A DNA stretch of 64,000 bases from Pseudomonadota bacterium (GCA_021792365.1 JAJYUT010000005.1:1-64000), one strand, 5' to 3'. Shown: positions 1-9,446, counted from the first letter of the stretch. Made by a program: numbers and translations. Notes: a model not told the origin generated them from the letters alone.

Positions 1-1
1 C

Positions 2-148
2 ATCAAGGCGGGGCAGGAACTGGCCGTGGTCGAGGCGATGAAGATGGAGAACCTGCTGCGGGCGGAGCGCGACGGCAAGGTGGCGAAGCTGCATGCCAAG
101 GCGGGCGACAGCCTCTCCGTCGACCAGGTGATCGTCGAGTTTGCGTAG
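2..148 (+). CDS. biotin carboxyl carrier end of an acyl-CoA carboxylase alpha subunit (5' truncated by window edge)
   Basis: Only the last 48 codons are present; the gene begins before the window. They contain the biotinyl-lysine motif EAMKMEN, where the lysine of MKM is the residue biotinylated in this family, followed by the usual beta-strand tail ending in VIVEFA. The domain carries carboxybiotin between the carboxylase and carboxyltransferase centres of propionyl-CoA, acetyl-CoA or methylcrotonyl-CoA carboxylases. The tail looks most like propionyl-CoA carboxylase alpha subunits of alphaproteobacteria, but the specificity domains are outside the window, so the substrate is an inference. 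The stop codon directly abuts the ATG of the acylphosphatase gene, so the two are probably co-transcribed. Confidence 0.85.
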   Translation: MKAGQELAVVEAMKMENLLRAERDGKVAKLHAKAGDSLSVDQVIVEFA

Positions 149-433
149 ATGGCAAACCGTAGGATCGTTCACGTGTTCATCTCCGGCACCGTGCAGGGCG
201 TGTGGTTCCGCGCCTGGACGGTGCAGGAGGCGCAGGCGCGCGACCTCGACGGCTGGGTGCGCAACCGGCGCGACGGCAGGGTAGAGGCGGTGTTCGCCGG
301 CCCGTCGGCGCGGGTCGACGACATGCTCCTGGCCTGCCGCAGCGGCCCGCCCGCGGCTGAGGTCGCGGACGTGATCTCAACGCCGCAGGCCGAGGACCCC
401 GGCGCCGGCTTCCGCAAGCTGCCGACGGCGTAG
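149..433 (+). CDS. acyP: acylphosphatase
   Basis: A 94-residue protein, the normal length for acylphosphatase, which hydrolyses carboxyl-phosphate bonds of acyl phosphates in the cytoplasm. The N-terminal signature VQGVWFRAW holds the phosphate-binding arginine, and VRNRRDGRVEAVF holds the catalytic asparagine and the second conserved block. The ATG starts immediately after the stop of the upstream carboxylase subunit, which points to translational coupling. The physiological substrate of bacterial acylphosphatases is generally not known, and this sequence does not settle it. Confidence 0.93.
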   Translation: MANRRIVHVFISGTVQGVWFRAWTVQEAQARDLDGWVRNRRDGRVEAVFAGPSARVDDMLLACRSGPPAAEVADVISTPQAEDPGAGFRKLPTA

Positions 434-455
434 CCTTCAGAAAAGCCCTTCCGAA

Positions 456-1166
456 ATGCGATTGAAGAAGCTCTACCGGCGCCACCTGCGCTACCCCCTC
501 TGGCGGCTCACGCATCCCCTGGCACCCTATGAGCAATATTACGCCTGGGTGGTGACGCGGAAGCTGAAGCGGGGGCAGGCGCACCCCGCCATCGGCCCGG
601 CCGCCAAGGCCGCACGCGGCGAAGAGGAAATGCTCAAGGTGCTGCGAAAGCGCGGGTTGCGGCCGCAGCACGTCTTTGTCGATTACGGCTGCGGTAGCCT
701 GCGGCTTGGCAAGCCGATCGTCGCGTTCCTGGAGCCGGGGAGGTTCTGGGGCCTCGACCTGGCGCAGGAATTCCTCGACGAGGGCATCCGTCATATCGGT
801 CCGGACCTGGACCGCGCGAAGCGCCCGAACCTGCGGGTGATCGACGAGACCGGTCTCGCCGCGGCAAAGGCGGCGCGCCCCGACTTCATCGGCGCCTGGC
901 ATGTCTGCGGCAAGATCCCGGACCGCATCCTCGACGGCTTCTTCCGCAAGGTACTCGGCCTGATGCATGCCGGCACGCAGGTGTTCCTGCAATTCGAGGA
1001 TAGCGGCCGGCGCGAGCAGTTGCATGGCCTCGCCTGGTCGCTGCCGGAAGAGATGATGATTGCGGCCGTGAAGCGCGTCGACCCCCAGCTGAAGATCGAT
1101 ATCTTCGAGCTCAGCAGCCGGCGCCACCGCGACATGCGCTATCTCTGCGCCCATGTGCGGTATTGA
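456..1166 (+). CDS. class I SAM-dependent methyltransferase
   Basis: A 236-residue cytoplasmic protein. The block VFVDYGCGSLRLG at about residues 70-82 is a SAM-binding motif I (the GCG loop), followed by an acidic strand end in FWGLDLAQEFLDEG, as expected for a Rossmann-fold class I methyltransferase. The basic N-terminal 50 residues (LYRRHLRYPLWRL) are outside the catalytic fold. It follows acyP by 22 bases on the same strand. The substrate cannot be read from the sequence; proteins of this kind are found among both small-molecule and glycan methyltransferases. Confidence 0.75.
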   Translation: MRLKKLYRRHLRYPLWRLTHPLAPYEQYYAWVVTRKLKRGQAHPAIGPAAKAARGEEEMLKVLRKRGLRPQHVFVDYGCGSLRLGKPIVAFLEPGRFWGLDLAQEFLDEGIRHIGPDLDRAKRPNLRVIDETGLAAAKAARPDFIGAWHVCGKIPDRILDGFFRKVLGLMHAGTQVFLQFEDSGRREQLHGLAWSLPEEMMIAAVKRVDPQLKIDIFELSSRRHRDMRYLCAHVRY

Positions 1167-1204
1167 GCATAGTCGCGCTCAAATCGATTGCGCTCAAACT
1201 CACT

Positions 1205-1338
1205 TGTCATCCCGACCAAGCCGCGCAGCGGCGCAGAGCCGGGACCCATGCGGCTTCACCAGACGCAGCTCATCCAGAGCGTAGCGCGCATGCTCGGTGC
1301 ATGGGTCCCGGGTCGCGCTCCGCACGCCCGGGATGACA
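1205..1338. repeat. long palindromic repeat element, cloverleaf-capable (copy 1)
   Basis: Outer arms TGTCATCCCG (1205-1214) and CCCGGGATGACA (1327-1338) pair. Inside them CCGGGACCCATG (1239-1250) pairs with CATGGGTCCCGG (1300-1311) around a 49-base loop. The segments between outer and inner arms can each close on themselves (CCCG...CGGG on the left, CCCGGG...CCCGGG on the right), giving three arms on one outer stem. It lies between convergent genes (the methyltransferase and lipB). The layout matches the elements at 9471 and 62681, but the inner sequence differs. Confidence 0.75.
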
Positions 1339-1364
1339 GTGTAGTGGTTGGTGGTGACTGCGAT

Positions 1365-2012
1365 CTACTGCGCTGCGTTGCGCAGATCGCTTTCGAACAC
1401 CTCCTCGAACGCCGCACGGAGCGCCATGTCGAACTCGGGCATGGTGAGGATGTAGCCGAGCTGCGCGAGCGAGGTGACGCCGATGTTCTGCGCCTGCACG
1501 CCGCAGGGCACGATGCCGCCGAAATGGCTGAGGTCGGGGTCGACGTTGATCGCGATGCCGTGGAACGTCACCCAGCGCCGCACGCGTACGCCGATTGCGG
1601 CGATCTTGTCCTCGCGCCCGTGCTCGGCGACCCAGATGCCGACGCGGCCCTCGCGCCGTTCGCCGGTCACGTTGAATCGGGCGAGGGTGCGGATGATCCA
1701 TTCTTCGAGATCGCGCACGAAGCGCCGCACGTCCGGCCCGCGCGCCTTCAGATCCAGCATGACATAGGCCACGCGCTGGCCGGGACCGTGATAGGTGTAT
1801 TGCCCGCCCCGCCCAGCCTCGTAGACCGGGAAACGGCCGGGCTGGAGCAGGTCGCCCGCCTTGGCGCTGGTGCCCGCCGTGTAGAGGGGAGGGTGCTCCA
1901 GCAGCCAAATCAGCTCCGGCTGGGTCCCGGCGCGGATTGCCTCTACCCGCTCCTCCATGGACCGGAGGGCCTCCTCATAGGGCACCAGCCCCTCTGAAAT
2001 CTGCCATTCCAT
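1365..2012 (-). CDS. lipB: octanoyl-[acyl-carrier-protein]:protein N-octanoyltransferase
   Basis: A 215-residue LipB, which transfers the octanoyl group from ACP to the lipoyl domains of 2-oxoacid dehydrogenases and GcvH, the first step of endogenous lipoate synthesis. Family hallmarks are [12 protein letters not shown] (about 68-79), the conserved lysine K136 in [10 protein letters not shown], and the acyl-thioester cysteine C170 in GGIVPCGV. Length and motifs are normal. The start ATG (2010-2012) gives MEWQIS. Transcription runs left from a region shared with tRNA-Leu, and the gene ends facing the palindromic repeat. Confidence 0.96.
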   Translation of the reverse strand: MEWQISEGLVPYEEALRSMEERVEAIRAGTQPELIWLLEHPPLYTAGTSAKAGDLLQPGRFPVYEAGRGGQYTYHGPGQRVAYVMLDLKARGPDVRRFVRDLEEWIIRTLARFNVTGERREGRVGIWVAEHGREDKIAAIGVRVRRWVTFHGIAINVDPDLSHFGGIVPCGVQAQNIGVTSLAQLGYILTMPEFDMALRAAFEEVFESDLRNAAQ

Positions 2013-2045
2013 TGATAGTCTTGCCCCTTTGCGGGCCTTTCCGCG

Positions 2046-2075
2046 CTTGATCGCGGGGTCCCGATTTGCTATTCC
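2046..2075 (+). promoter_or_regulatory. possible sigma-70 type promoter for tRNA-Leu
   Basis: CTTGATC at 2046-2052 resembles the alphaproteobacterial -35 (CTTGAC), and CTATTC at 2069-2074 lies 16 bases further as a -10. It is about 50 bases upstream of the mature tRNA 5' end. The match is imperfect and no start site is known, so this is only a candidate. Confidence 0.3.
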
Positions 2076-2126
2076 CCCGGTCGGCTTCTGACAAGGGCTA
2101 CGGCCCGCCTTTTCGGGGGCTCTGAT

Positions 2127-2211
2127 GCGGTCGTGGCGGAACTGGTAGACGCGCAGCGTTGAGGTCGCTGTGGGGCAACCCGTGGAAGTTCGAGTCTTCT
2201 CGACCGCACCA
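2127..2211 (+). tRNA. tRNA-Leu (anticodon GAG)
   Basis: An 85-base class II tRNA. The acceptor stem GCGGTCG pairs with CGACCGC (2201-2207), followed by discriminator A and an encoded CCA end. The anticodon stem CAGCG/CGCTG encloses the loop TTGAGGT, with anticodon GAG at 2161-2163, which reads CUC and CUU. A long variable arm (TGGGGCAACCCGT) identifies leucine, and the T arm has the standard TTCGAGT loop. All cloverleaf stems are paired, with one G-U in the T stem. It stands alone between lipB and the malic enzyme gene. Confidence 0.97.
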
Positions 2212-2336
2212 GCCTAACCCTGCCTAGCCATAAAGCTCTGAAAAACCGGGGAAAACCGACGAAGGCAGCCGGAGGGCGACTTTCCTTAACGGCGCCGGCG
2301 TCTATAATTCGCCGATTCGAACGGGCAGGGGACGGC

Positions 2337-4643
2337 ATGGGCGACGACATCAAGAAGGCCGGGGACAACCTGAAGGCTGGGGCGCTCGAATACCACCGCC
2401 AGCCGCGACCCGGAAAGCTGGCGATTGTTGCCACCAAGCCACTCGCCAGCCAGCGCGACCTGGCCCTGGCTTATTCCCCCGGCGTGGCCTTCGCCTGCGA
2501 GGCCATCGTAGAGGACCCCAACGCCGCTGCCGAAGTGACCAGCCGCGGCAACCTGATCGCGGTCATCACCAACGGCACTGCGGTGCTTGGCCTCGGCGCG
2601 ATCGGCCCGCTGGCCGCCAAGCCGGTGATGGAGGGCAAGGCGGTCCTCTTCAAGAAATTCGCCGATCTCGACGTGTTCGACATCGAGATCAACGAGACCG
2701 ATCCCGACAAGCTGGTCGATGTGATCGCGAGCCTGGAGCCGACCTTCGGCGGCATCAACCTGGAGGACATCAAGGCGCCGGAATGCTTCGAGGTCGAAAG
2801 CAAGCTGAAGGCGCGCATGAAGATCCCGGTCATGCACGACGATCAGCACGGCACCGCGATCATCGTGGCGGCGGCGCTGCTCAATGGCATCGAGGTTGTC
2901 GGCAAGAAGATCGACCAGGTAAGGCTGGTCGCATCCGGCGCGGGCGCCGCGGCGCTGGCCTGCCTCGACCTGCTGGTCGACCTCGGGCTCAAGATCGAGA
3001 ACATCACCGTCACGGATATCGTCGGTGTGGTCTATGAGGGCCGCACCGAGCTGATGGATCCGCGCAAGGCGCGCTATGCCAAGAAGACGAATGCGCGCAC
3101 CCTGGCGGACGTTATTCCGGGAGCCGATATTTTTCTCGGTCTTTCCGCGCCGGGTGTGCTGAAGCCGGAGATGGTGCGGCAGATGGCGAACCAGCCGCTC
3201 ATCTTCGCCCTCGCCAACCCCACGCCGGAGATCCTGCCGGAGGAGGTGAAGGCGGTGCGCCCGGACGCGGTGATCGCAACCGGCCGCTCCGACTATCCGA
3301 ACCAGGTCAACAACGTCCTCTGCTTCCCCTTCATCTTCCGCGGCGCGATCGACGTCGGGGCTACCGCGATCAACCAGGAGATGAAGGTCGCCTGCGTCAA
3401 GGCGATCGCCGACCTCGCGAAGGCCGAGGCCTCCGACATCGTGGCCAGCGCCTATGGCGGAGAGACGCCCTGCTTCGGCCCGGACTACCTGATCCCGCGG
3501 CCGTTCGATCCGCGCCTCATCGTGCAGATCGCGCCCGCCGTCGCCAAGGCGGCGATGGACAGCGGCGTTGCCACGCGGCCGATCACCGACTGGACGGCCT
3601 ATCACGACCGGTTGAACCAGTTCGTGTTCCGCTCCGGCCTCCTGATGAAGCCGCTGTTCGAGCGGGCGCGGCGCGATTGCAAGCGCGTCGTCTATGCCGA
3701 GGGCGAGGAAGAGCGCGTGCTGCGCGCCGTGCAGACGGTGGTGGACGAGAGGCTTGCGGAGCCCATCCTGATCGGCCGGCGCGGCGTGGTGGAGCGGCGC
3801 ATCGAGAAGCTCGGCTTGCGCATCCGCGAGGGCAAGCACTTCACGCTGGTCGATCCGGAGAACGATCCGCGCTACCACGAATACTGGACCTTCTATCACA
3901 GCCTGACCGAGCGCAAAGGCGTCGCGCCCGACGACGCGCGCACCATCGTGCGCACGCGCAACACCGTGATCGGCGCGCTGATGGTGCGCAAGCGCGAGGC
4001 CGACGCCCTGCTGTGCGGAACCGTCGGCCGCTTTCATTCGCATCTCGGTCACGTCAATGATTGCCTGGGCAAGGCGCCGAGCGTGCATGGCTTCTCGACC
4101 TTGACCGCGCTCATCCTCCAGACCGGCACCGTCTTCATCACCGATACCGAGGTGAAGGCCGACCCCACCGACGAAGAGATCGCCGAAACGACGGTCCTGT
4201 CGGCGGAGGTCATCCGCCGCTTCGGCCTTGCGCCCAAGGCGGCGCTGCTCTCGCATTCCAATTTCGGCACCTCCAACGAGGCGAGCGCGCGCAAGATGCG
4301 CCGCGCGCTGGGCATGATCCTGATGCGCGATGCGGACCTGGAAGTCGAGGGCGAGATGCGGGCCGACAGCGCGTTGTCCGAATCGCTGCGCGAGCGACTG
4401 TTCCCCAATTCGCGCCTCAAGGGCACTGCGAACCTGCTCATCATGCCCTCGCTCGACGCTGCCAACATCGCGCTCAACCTGCTGCGCGGCCTGGGTGAGG
4501 GGCAGACGATCGGGCCGATGCTCTTGGGCTGCGCGCGCCCGGCGCATATCCTCTCTCCCACCGCGACGGTGCGCGGGATCATCAACCTGACGGCCATCGC
4601 TGCGGTTGAAGCCCAGGACCGCAAGGCGCATGGCCGGCCCTGA
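2337..4643 (+). CDS. maeB: NADP-dependent malic enzyme with C-terminal phosphotransacetylase-like domain
   Basis: A 768-residue protein of the large hybrid malic enzyme type. It oxidatively decarboxylates malate to pyruvate, reducing NADP+ (by family) in the cytoplasm. Residues about 1-420 are the malic enzyme: [11 protein letters not shown], the divalent-metal/substrate block MHDDQHGTA, and the nucleotide-binding loop [16 protein letters not shown]. Residues about 430-760 form a phosphate acetyl/butyryltransferase-like domain ([19 protein letters not shown]), which in characterised hybrids is regulatory and does not act as a transacetylase. The mgtE start lies within its last codons, so the two genes overlap by 14 bases. 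Confidence 0.95.
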   Translation: MGDDIKKAGDNLKAGALEYHRQPRPGKLAIVATKPLASQRDLALAYSPGVAFACEAIVEDPNAAAEVTSRGNLIAVITNGTAVLGLGAIGPLAAKPVMEGKAVLFKKFADLDVFDIEINETDPDKLVDVIASLEPTFGGINLEDIKAPECFEVESKLKARMKIPVMHDDQHGTAIIVAAALLNGIEVVGKKIDQVRLVASGAGAAALACLDLLVDLGLKIENITVTDIVGVVYEGRTELMDPRKARYAKKTNARTLADVIPGADIFLGLSAPGVLKPEMVRQMANQPLIFALANPTPEILPEEVKAVRPDAVIATGRSDYPNQVNNVLCFPFIFRGAIDVGATAINQEMKVACVKAIADLAKAEASDIVASAYGGETPCFGPDYLIPRPFDPRLIVQIAPAVAKAAMDSGVATRPITDWTAYHDRLNQFVFRSGLLMKPLFERARRDCKRVVYAEGEEERVLRAVQTVVDERLAEPILIGRRGVVERRIEKLGLRIREGKHFTLVDPENDPRYHEYWTFYHSLTERKGVAPDDARTIVRTRNTVIGALMVRKREADALLCGTVGRFHSHLGHVNDCLGKAPSVHGFSTLTALILQTGTVFITDTEVKADPTDEEIAETTVLSAEVIRRFGLAPKAALLSHSNFGTSNEASARKMRRALGMILMRDADLEVEGEMRADSALSESLRERLFPNSRLKGTANLLIMPSLDAANIALNLLRGLGEGQTIGPMLLGCARPAHILSPTATVRGIINLTAIAAVEAQDRKAHGRP

Positions 4644-6054
4644 GTCCGCCAAGATGCAGCCCGAGGACGAAGACCGCCCGCGTGTCGAGACGGCCGACGA
4701 GGAGGAGCTTTACGGTCCCTCCCAGGAATTGCTGGAGAATGTCTCGGCCGCCCTGGCCGAAGGCGACATCCCTCAGGTCGAGGCGCTGATCGAGGATCTG
4801 CACCCGGCCGACGTCGCCGACCTCATCGAGCATCTCGAGCCCGACGAACGCAAGCTGTTCGTTGAGATCACCCGCCATGTGATCGAGCCGGAAACCATCT
4901 CGCACCTCGAGGAGACGGTGCGCGAGGCGGTGGTGGAGCAGCTCGGTCCGAAGGCCGTAGCGGAAGTGCTGAGCGAGCTCGACACCGACGACGCGGTCGA
5001 GCTGCTGGAGGACCTGGAGCCGGAGCAGCAGGAACAGGTGCTGCAGAGCGTGCCCGCCGAGGAGCGCGTGCTGCTGCAGCAGAGCCTCACCTTCCCGGAG
5101 GACAGCGCCGGCCGCCTCATGCAGCGCGCGCTGGTCGCTGTCCCCGCGCATTGGACGGTCGGTGCGACCATCGACTTCCTGCGCTCCGAGACGGAGCTGC
5201 CGGAGGACTTCTACGATCTCTTCGTGGTGGACGAGACGCACAAGCCCGCCGGCTCCGTCCCGCTGTCGCGCGTCCTGCGCTCCCCACGTGCCACGCAGCT
5301 GGCCGCCATCATGGAGACGGAGCTGCGCCTGGTGCCGGCGGACATGGATCAGGAGGCGGTCGCCTATCTGTTCCGGCAATACGCGCTGGTCTCCGCGCCG
5401 GTGGTGGACGATGCCGGCCGCCTGATCGGCGTGGTGACGGTGGACGACGTGGTGCGCGTGATCGACGAGGAGGCAGAGGAGGATCTCATGAAGATCGTCG
5501 GCGCCTCCGACACCGACTTCCATGCCCCGCCGCACGTGATCGCCTGGCAGCGCGTGCGCTGGCTGGTCGTGACCCTCATCAACACCATGATCGCGGCGAC
5601 CGTGATCTCGCAATTCCAGGATACGATTCGGCACACCGTGGCGCTGGCTGTCTTGATGCCGATCGTCGCGGCGATGGGTGGCAATGCCGGCGTGCAGGTG
5701 ATCACGGTGACGGTGCGCGCCCTGGCGACGCGCGATATCACGCCGCAGAGCAACCTTCTGCGCATCGTGGGCAAGGAGCTGGTCGTCGGCTTCCTCAACG
5801 CACTGGTGTTCGCCGCGATCCTCGGCGTGATCGCCGCCTGGTGGTTCGGCCACGTGGAGCTGGGCCTCGTCCTCGCCGGGGCGATGATCTTCAACATGGT
5901 CTGGGCCGGCATGGCCGGCACGCTCATCCCCCTCGCGATGGACCGACTGGGCTTCGATCCCGCGATCGGGGCGGGGCCATTCCTCACCACCACCACGGAC
6001 GTGCTCGGCTTCTTCTCCTTCCTCGGATTGGCGACCTTGTTCCTGGTCCAGTAG
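4630..6054 (+). CDS. mgtE: magnesium transporter MgtE
   Basis: A 474-residue MgtE channel, which lets Mg2+ into the cell and is gated by cytosolic Mg2+. In order: an N-domain of acidic helical repeats (about 30-150), a CBS domain pair (about 150-290), a plug helix, and five transmembrane segments from about 305 to the C-terminus with MGGNAGVQ and DPAIGAGPFLTTTTD, the pore-lining aspartate segment. I chose the ATG at 4630, which overlaps the end of the malic enzyme gene; a longer TTG start at 4606 and a shorter ATG at 4654 are possible. The overlap suggests co-expression with maeB, whose enzyme needs Mg2+ or Mn2+. Confidence 0.94.
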   Translation: MAGPESAKMQPEDEDRPRVETADEEELYGPSQELLENVSAALAEGDIPQVEALIEDLHPADVADLIEHLEPDERKLFVEITRHVIEPETISHLEETVREAVVEQLGPKAVAEVLSELDTDDAVELLEDLEPEQQEQVLQSVPAEERVLLQQSLTFPEDSAGRLMQRALVAVPAHWTVGATIDFLRSETELPEDFYDLFVVDETHKPAGSVPLSRVLRSPRATQLAAIMETELRLVPADMDQEAVAYLFRQYALVSAPVVDDAGRLIGVVTVDDVVRVIDEEAEEDLMKIVGASDTDFHAPPHVIAWQRVRWLVVTLINTMIAATVISQFQDTIRHTVALAVLMPIVAAMGGNAGVQVITVTVRALATRDITPQSNLLRIVGKELVVGFLNALVFAAILGVIAAWWFGHVELGLVLAGAMIFNMVWAGMAGTLIPLAMDRLGFDPAIGAGPFLTTTTDVLGFFSFLGLATLFLVQ

Positions 6055-6098
6055 GCGTGGCAGGATGCTGGTCTCCCCGAAGAGATCAGGAAAGCATC

Positions 6099-6482
6099 AT
6101 GTCCCGCCAGCTCATCTCCTCCGGATCCAGGTTCGAGGCCGAGGCCTGCTATTCCCGCGCCGTTCTGGACGGCAATTTCGTGTTCGTCTCCGGCACGACC
6201 GGCTTCGACTACGCCACCATGACGATCTCCGCCGACGTGGCGGAGCAGACCCGCCAGACGTTCCGCAACATCGAAGCCGCGCTGCAGAAGGCCGGCTCGT
6301 CGCTGAAGGACGCCGTGCGTGCGACCTATTACGTCGTCAATGCCGATGACTGGCCGAAGATCTATCCGGTGTTCAAGGAATTCCTGGCGGAGTCGCTGCC
6401 GGCCTCCACGGCGGTCATCTGCGGTCTGGTCGATCCGCGCATGAAGATCGAGATCGAGGTCACCGCACGCAAGAGAGCGTGA
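6099..6482 (+). CDS. RidA family (YjgF/YER057c/UK114) protein
   Basis: A 127-residue single-domain protein of normal RidA length. The family fold is visible in YSRAVLDGNFVFVSGTTG near the N-terminus, the central EQTRQTFRNIEAAL helix, and the C-terminal VICGLVDPRMKIEIEVTA, which contains the usual arginine that binds the carboxylate of the enamine/imine substrate. True RidA hydrolyses reactive 2-aminoacrylate, but many paralogues have other or unknown roles. The start is set by AGGAAAG eight bases before ATG 6099. Four bases separate it from the SDR gene, so the two are probably co-transcribed. Confidence 0.88.
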   Translation: MSRQLISSGSRFEAEACYSRAVLDGNFVFVSGTTGFDYATMTISADVAEQTRQTFRNIEAALQKAGSSLKDAVRATYYVVNADDWPKIYPVFKEFLAESLPASTAVICGLVDPRMKIEIEVTARKRA

Positions 6483-6485
6483 GCC

Positions 6486-7172
6486 ATGCATACCGGAACC
6501 GTCCTCGTCACCGGCGCCAATCGCGGGCTCGGACTCGAGTTCGCCCGGCAATATGCGGCGGATGGCTGGCGCGTCATCGCCTGCTGCCGGTCGCCGGGCG
6601 ATGCGCCGGCGCTGAAGAAGCTTGGCCGCAAGGTCGAGATCCACGCCCTTGACGTCGCTTCCCAGGATTCTATCCAGCACCTCGCCAAGGCGCTGAAGGG
6701 CACGCCGATCGATGTCCTCATCAACAATGCCGGCCTGCATGCCGACCGGCGGGCGTTCGGCGAGACGGATGTCGCGCTCTGGAAGACGATCCTCGCGGTC
6801 AACACCATCGCGCCGGTCCAGGTGCTCGCGGCCCTGCTCGAGAACGTCGCCTTCAGCGCGCAGAAGAAGGTGGTGAATATCAGCAGCAAGGTCGGCTCGA
6901 TCGGCGACGGGCCGAGCGGCGGCTCCTACGCCTATCGGACCTCCAAGACCGCGCTCAACATGGCAATGGTCAATGCGGCGCACGAGCTGCGGAACCACGG
7001 CATCACCATCCTGCTTCTGCACCCCGGCTGGGTGCAGACCGACATGGGCGGGCCCAACGCCACGGTGTCGATCGAGCAGAGCATCACGGGCATGCGGCGC
7101 GTGATCGACAAGGCAACCCAGGCCGAGACGGGGCATTTCTACGACTACGCGGGCCGTCAGATTCCGTGGTGA
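6486..7172 (+). CDS. short-chain dehydrogenase/reductase (SDR) family oxidoreductase
   Basis: A 228-residue classical SDR. It shows the dinucleotide-binding TGANRGLGLEFA at residues 8-19, the stabilising NNAG motif at about 80, a catalytic serine region (NISSKVGS) and the YAYRTSK active-site tyrosine/lysine at about 152-158, then VQTDMGG after the active site. The sequence resembles the C-factor/YciK-like group of small SDRs. The nucleotide preference and substrate are unknown. It lies three bases after the RidA gene, and its 3' end is followed by a short GC-rich gap before the acyl-CoA dehydrogenase. Confidence 0.88.
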   Translation: MHTGTVLVTGANRGLGLEFARQYAADGWRVIACCRSPGDAPALKKLGRKVEIHALDVASQDSIQHLAKALKGTPIDVLINNAGLHADRRAFGETDVALWKTILAVNTIAPVQVLAALLENVAFSAQKKVVNISSKVGSIGDGPSGGSYAYRTSKTALNMAMVNAAHELRNHGITILLLHPGWVQTDMGGPNATVSIEQSITGMRRVIDKATQAETGHFYDYAGRQIPW

Positions 7173-7263
7173 TGCTGGTCCATATGATGCATGACGCACA
7201 GAAAATTCTCCTGCCCCATGTTGGGGGAGGGGATGGCAGGTCGTACGCCGAAGGAGACGCTCC

Positions 7264-8406
7264 ATGACCCTGACCGAAGAGCAGCAGCAGATCGTCGATA
7301 TGACGCGCGCCTTCGCAGAGAGCGAGCTGAAGCCCCATGCGGCGGAATGGGAAGCGGCCGGCCATGTGCCGGACGAGATCGTGCGGAAGATGGGCGAGCT
7401 CGGCCTGATGGGCATGCTGGTGTCGGAGGAATGGGGCGGCGCCGGCCTCGATTACGGGACCTATGCGCTGGCGGTGGAGGAGCTGGCGGCGGGCGACGGC
7501 TCGGTCAGCACGCTCATGAGCGTGCACAGCTCCGTGGTGTGCGTGCCGATCCTCAATTTCGGAACGGAGGCGCAGAAGCAGCGCTTCCTGCGGCCGCTCG
7601 CGGCCGGCCAGATGGTCGGCGCCTTCTGCCTCACCGAGCCGGGCGCGGGATCGGACGCGGCCGCGATCAAGACCCGCGCGGTGCGCGACGGCGATTCCTA
7701 TGTGCTGAACGGCAGCAAGCAATTCATCTCCAACGGCAAGCGCTGCGGCGTCGCGCTGGTCATCGCCGTCACCGATCCCGCCGCTGGGAAGAAGGGCATC
7801 AGCGCCTTCCTGGTGCCGCAGGGCACGAAAGGCTTCGAGGTTGCACGGCTGGAGAGCAAGCTCGGCCAGCGCGCCTCGGATACGGCGCAGCTCGTGTTCC
7901 AGGACTGCCGCATCCCGGCCGATCTGCGCCTGGGCGCGGAGGGCGAGGGGCTGAGGATCGCCCTCGGCAATCTCGAGGGCGGGCGCATTGGCATCGCGGC
8001 CCAGGCCATCGGCATGGCGCGCGCCGCCTTCGAGGAGGCGCTGCGCTATTCCAAGGAGCGGAAAACCTTCGGCAAGGCCATTGCCGAGCACCAGGCGATC
8101 GCCTTCCGCCTGGCGGAGATGGCGACGCAGATCGAAGCCGCGCGTGCCCTGACGCAGCATGCCTGCGCCATGCGCGCCAGCGGCCAGCGCGCGCTGAAAC
8201 ATGCGGCGATGGCCAAGCTGTTCGCGACCGAGATGGCGGAGCAGGTGTGCTCCGACGCGATCCAGATCCATGGCGGCTATGGCTATTTGAAGGACTTCGC
8301 CGTGGAGCGGATCTATCGCGACGTGCGGGTGACCCGGATCTACGAGGGCACCAGCGACATCCAGAAGATCATCATCTCGCGCGAATTGCTGGAGCGTAAT
8401 GCATGA
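7264..8406 (+). CDS. acyl-CoA dehydrogenase
   Basis: A 380-residue flavoenzyme of the short/medium-chain acyl-CoA dehydrogenase family, forming the alpha,beta double bond of an acyl-CoA and passing electrons to ETF. Signature blocks are [15 protein letters not shown] (about 119-133) and, near the C-terminus, [10 protein letters not shown] and [10 protein letters not shown]. The glutamate in YEG is at the position of the catalytic base in butyryl/isovaleryl-type members. A clear Shine-Dalgarno sequence (GAAGGAG) precedes ATG 7264. The stop overlaps the next ATG by four bases (ATGA). Chain length specificity cannot be told. Confidence 0.94.
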   Translation: MTLTEEQQQIVDMTRAFAESELKPHAAEWEAAGHVPDEIVRKMGELGLMGMLVSEEWGGAGLDYGTYALAVEELAAGDGSVSTLMSVHSSVVCVPILNFGTEAQKQRFLRPLAAGQMVGAFCLTEPGAGSDAAAIKTRAVRDGDSYVLNGSKQFISNGKRCGVALVIAVTDPAAGKKGISAFLVPQGTKGFEVARLESKLGQRASDTAQLVFQDCRIPADLRLGAEGEGLRIALGNLEGGRIGIAAQAIGMARAAFEEALRYSKERKTFGKAIAEHQAIAFRLAEMATQIEAARALTQHACAMRASGQRALKHAAMAKLFATEMAEQVCSDAIQIHGGYGYLKDFAVERIYRDVRVTRIYEGTSDIQKIIISRELLERNA

Positions 8407-9008
8407 ACGGCGGACCCATCGAGTTCTATTTCGATTTCTCCTCGCCCTACGGCTATCTGGGCGCGCAGCGCATCGACGCGATCGGCGCGGAGTTCGGGCG
8501 CGTGGTCCTGTGGCGGCCGGTCCTGCTCGGGGTGATCTTCAAGATCACCGGTCAGTCGCCGCTGGTGAGCCAGACCCTGCGCGGCCCCTATGCTGCGCGC
8601 GACATGGCCCGTAGCGCGCGCAAGCTGGGTGTGCCGTTCGCGCTGCCGGAGGGATTCCCGTTCTCCTCGGTCTATGCCTGCCGCATCTTCTACCTGCTCG
8701 ACGGCAGGTCCCCGGAGGAGGCGAAGAAATACGCCCGTGCGGTCTACCATTCTGCCTTCGCCGAGAACCGCATCGTTGCCGAACCGGAGGACGCGATCGC
8801 GCTGGCGGCCACGCTCGGCCATGATCCCAGCACCATCCGGGCCGGCATGCAGGAGCCCGCAGTCAAGGAGCGCCTGCGGGAGGAGACGCAGCAGGCGATG
8901 CACAAGGGCGTCTTCGGCTCGCCCTTCGTGATCGTGGATGGCGAGCCCTTCTGGGGCAATGACCGCCTCGGTGAAGTACGCGAATGGCTGCAGACCGGCG
9001 GGTGGTAG
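8403..9008 (+). CDS. 2-hydroxychromene-2-carboxylate isomerase / DsbA-like thioredoxin-fold protein
   Basis: A 201-residue member of the kappa-GST-like HCCA isomerase family. [13 protein letters not shown] at residues 7-19 carries the active-site serine region that replaces the Dsb[26 protein letters not shown] at the end is the other family block. True HCCA isomerase is a glutathione-dependent enzyme of naphthalene degradation. No other naphthalene genes are nearby, so the exact substrate is open. It is translationally coupled to the acyl-CoA dehydrogenase by an ATGA overlap, which hints at a role in the same acid or xenobiotic catabolism. Confidence 0.88.
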   Translation: MNGGPIEFYFDFSSPYGYLGAQRIDAIGAEFGRVVLWRPVLLGVIFKITGQSPLVSQTLRGPYAARDMARSARKLGVPFALPEGFPFSSVYACRIFYLLDGRSPEEAKKYARAVYHSAFAENRIVAEPEDAIALAATLGHDPSTIRAGMQEPAVKERLREETQQAMHKGVFGSPFVIVDGEPFWGNDRLGEVREWLQTGGW

Positions 9009-9119
9009 AAGCCGCGATTGGACTTTGGATCAAGTCCGGCCTTCTTGCGTTTCCGCCGGGTCCCGGACTGGCTACGCTCTCCTGCGTCGATTGAAAGACG
9101 TGCTGGGGAGGAGCAGGCG

Positions 9120-9446
9120 ATGACGGTCTATGTGATCGCGGACATCAAGGTGACGGACGTTTCGTGGATTCCGGAATACGCGCAGGCGGTCCTTGATATC
9201 GTGCACAAGCATGGCGGCAGATATCTCGCGCGCAGCGCCAACGTGAAGACGCTCGAGGGCAAGCCCCTGGACACCACGTTGATCGCGATCCTGCAGTTCC
9301 CGAGCGAGGAGGCGGTCCAGGCCTTCGCTTCGGACCCGGCCTACGCGCCCTATGCCAAGATGCGCAAGGAAGGCAGCGACAGCCGCTTCCAATTGGTCGA
9401 CGATACCGACGCGGCGGGAACGATCCCGTACCTGCGCAAGGGTTGA
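9120..9446 (+). CDS. DUF1330 family protein
   Basis: A 108-residue protein with the ferredoxin-like dimeric alpha/beta-barrel pattern of DUF1330: TVYVIADIKVTD at the start, then GGRYLARSANVKTLEG, and LIAILQFPSEEAVQAF with the family's aromatic/acidic pocket residues. The biochemical function of the family is not established. A GAGGAG sequence precedes ATG 9120. It is the last gene of the plus-strand run and ends facing the palindromic repeat at 9471. Confidence 0.85.
   Translation: MTVYVIADIKVTDVSWIPEYAQAVLDIVHKHGGRYLARSANVKTLEGKPLDTTLIAILQFPSEEAVQAFASDPAYAPYAKMRKEGSDSRFQLVDDTDAAGTIPYLRKG

Noticed and set aside
2286-4652. A 788-codon frame antisense to the malic enzyme gene
   Set aside because: No motifs, biased composition, and the sense strand is a clear hybrid malic enzyme.
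5364-7415. A 683-codon minus-strand frame across mgtE, RidA and the SDR gene
   Set aside because: It spans three unrelated sense genes and shows no domain.
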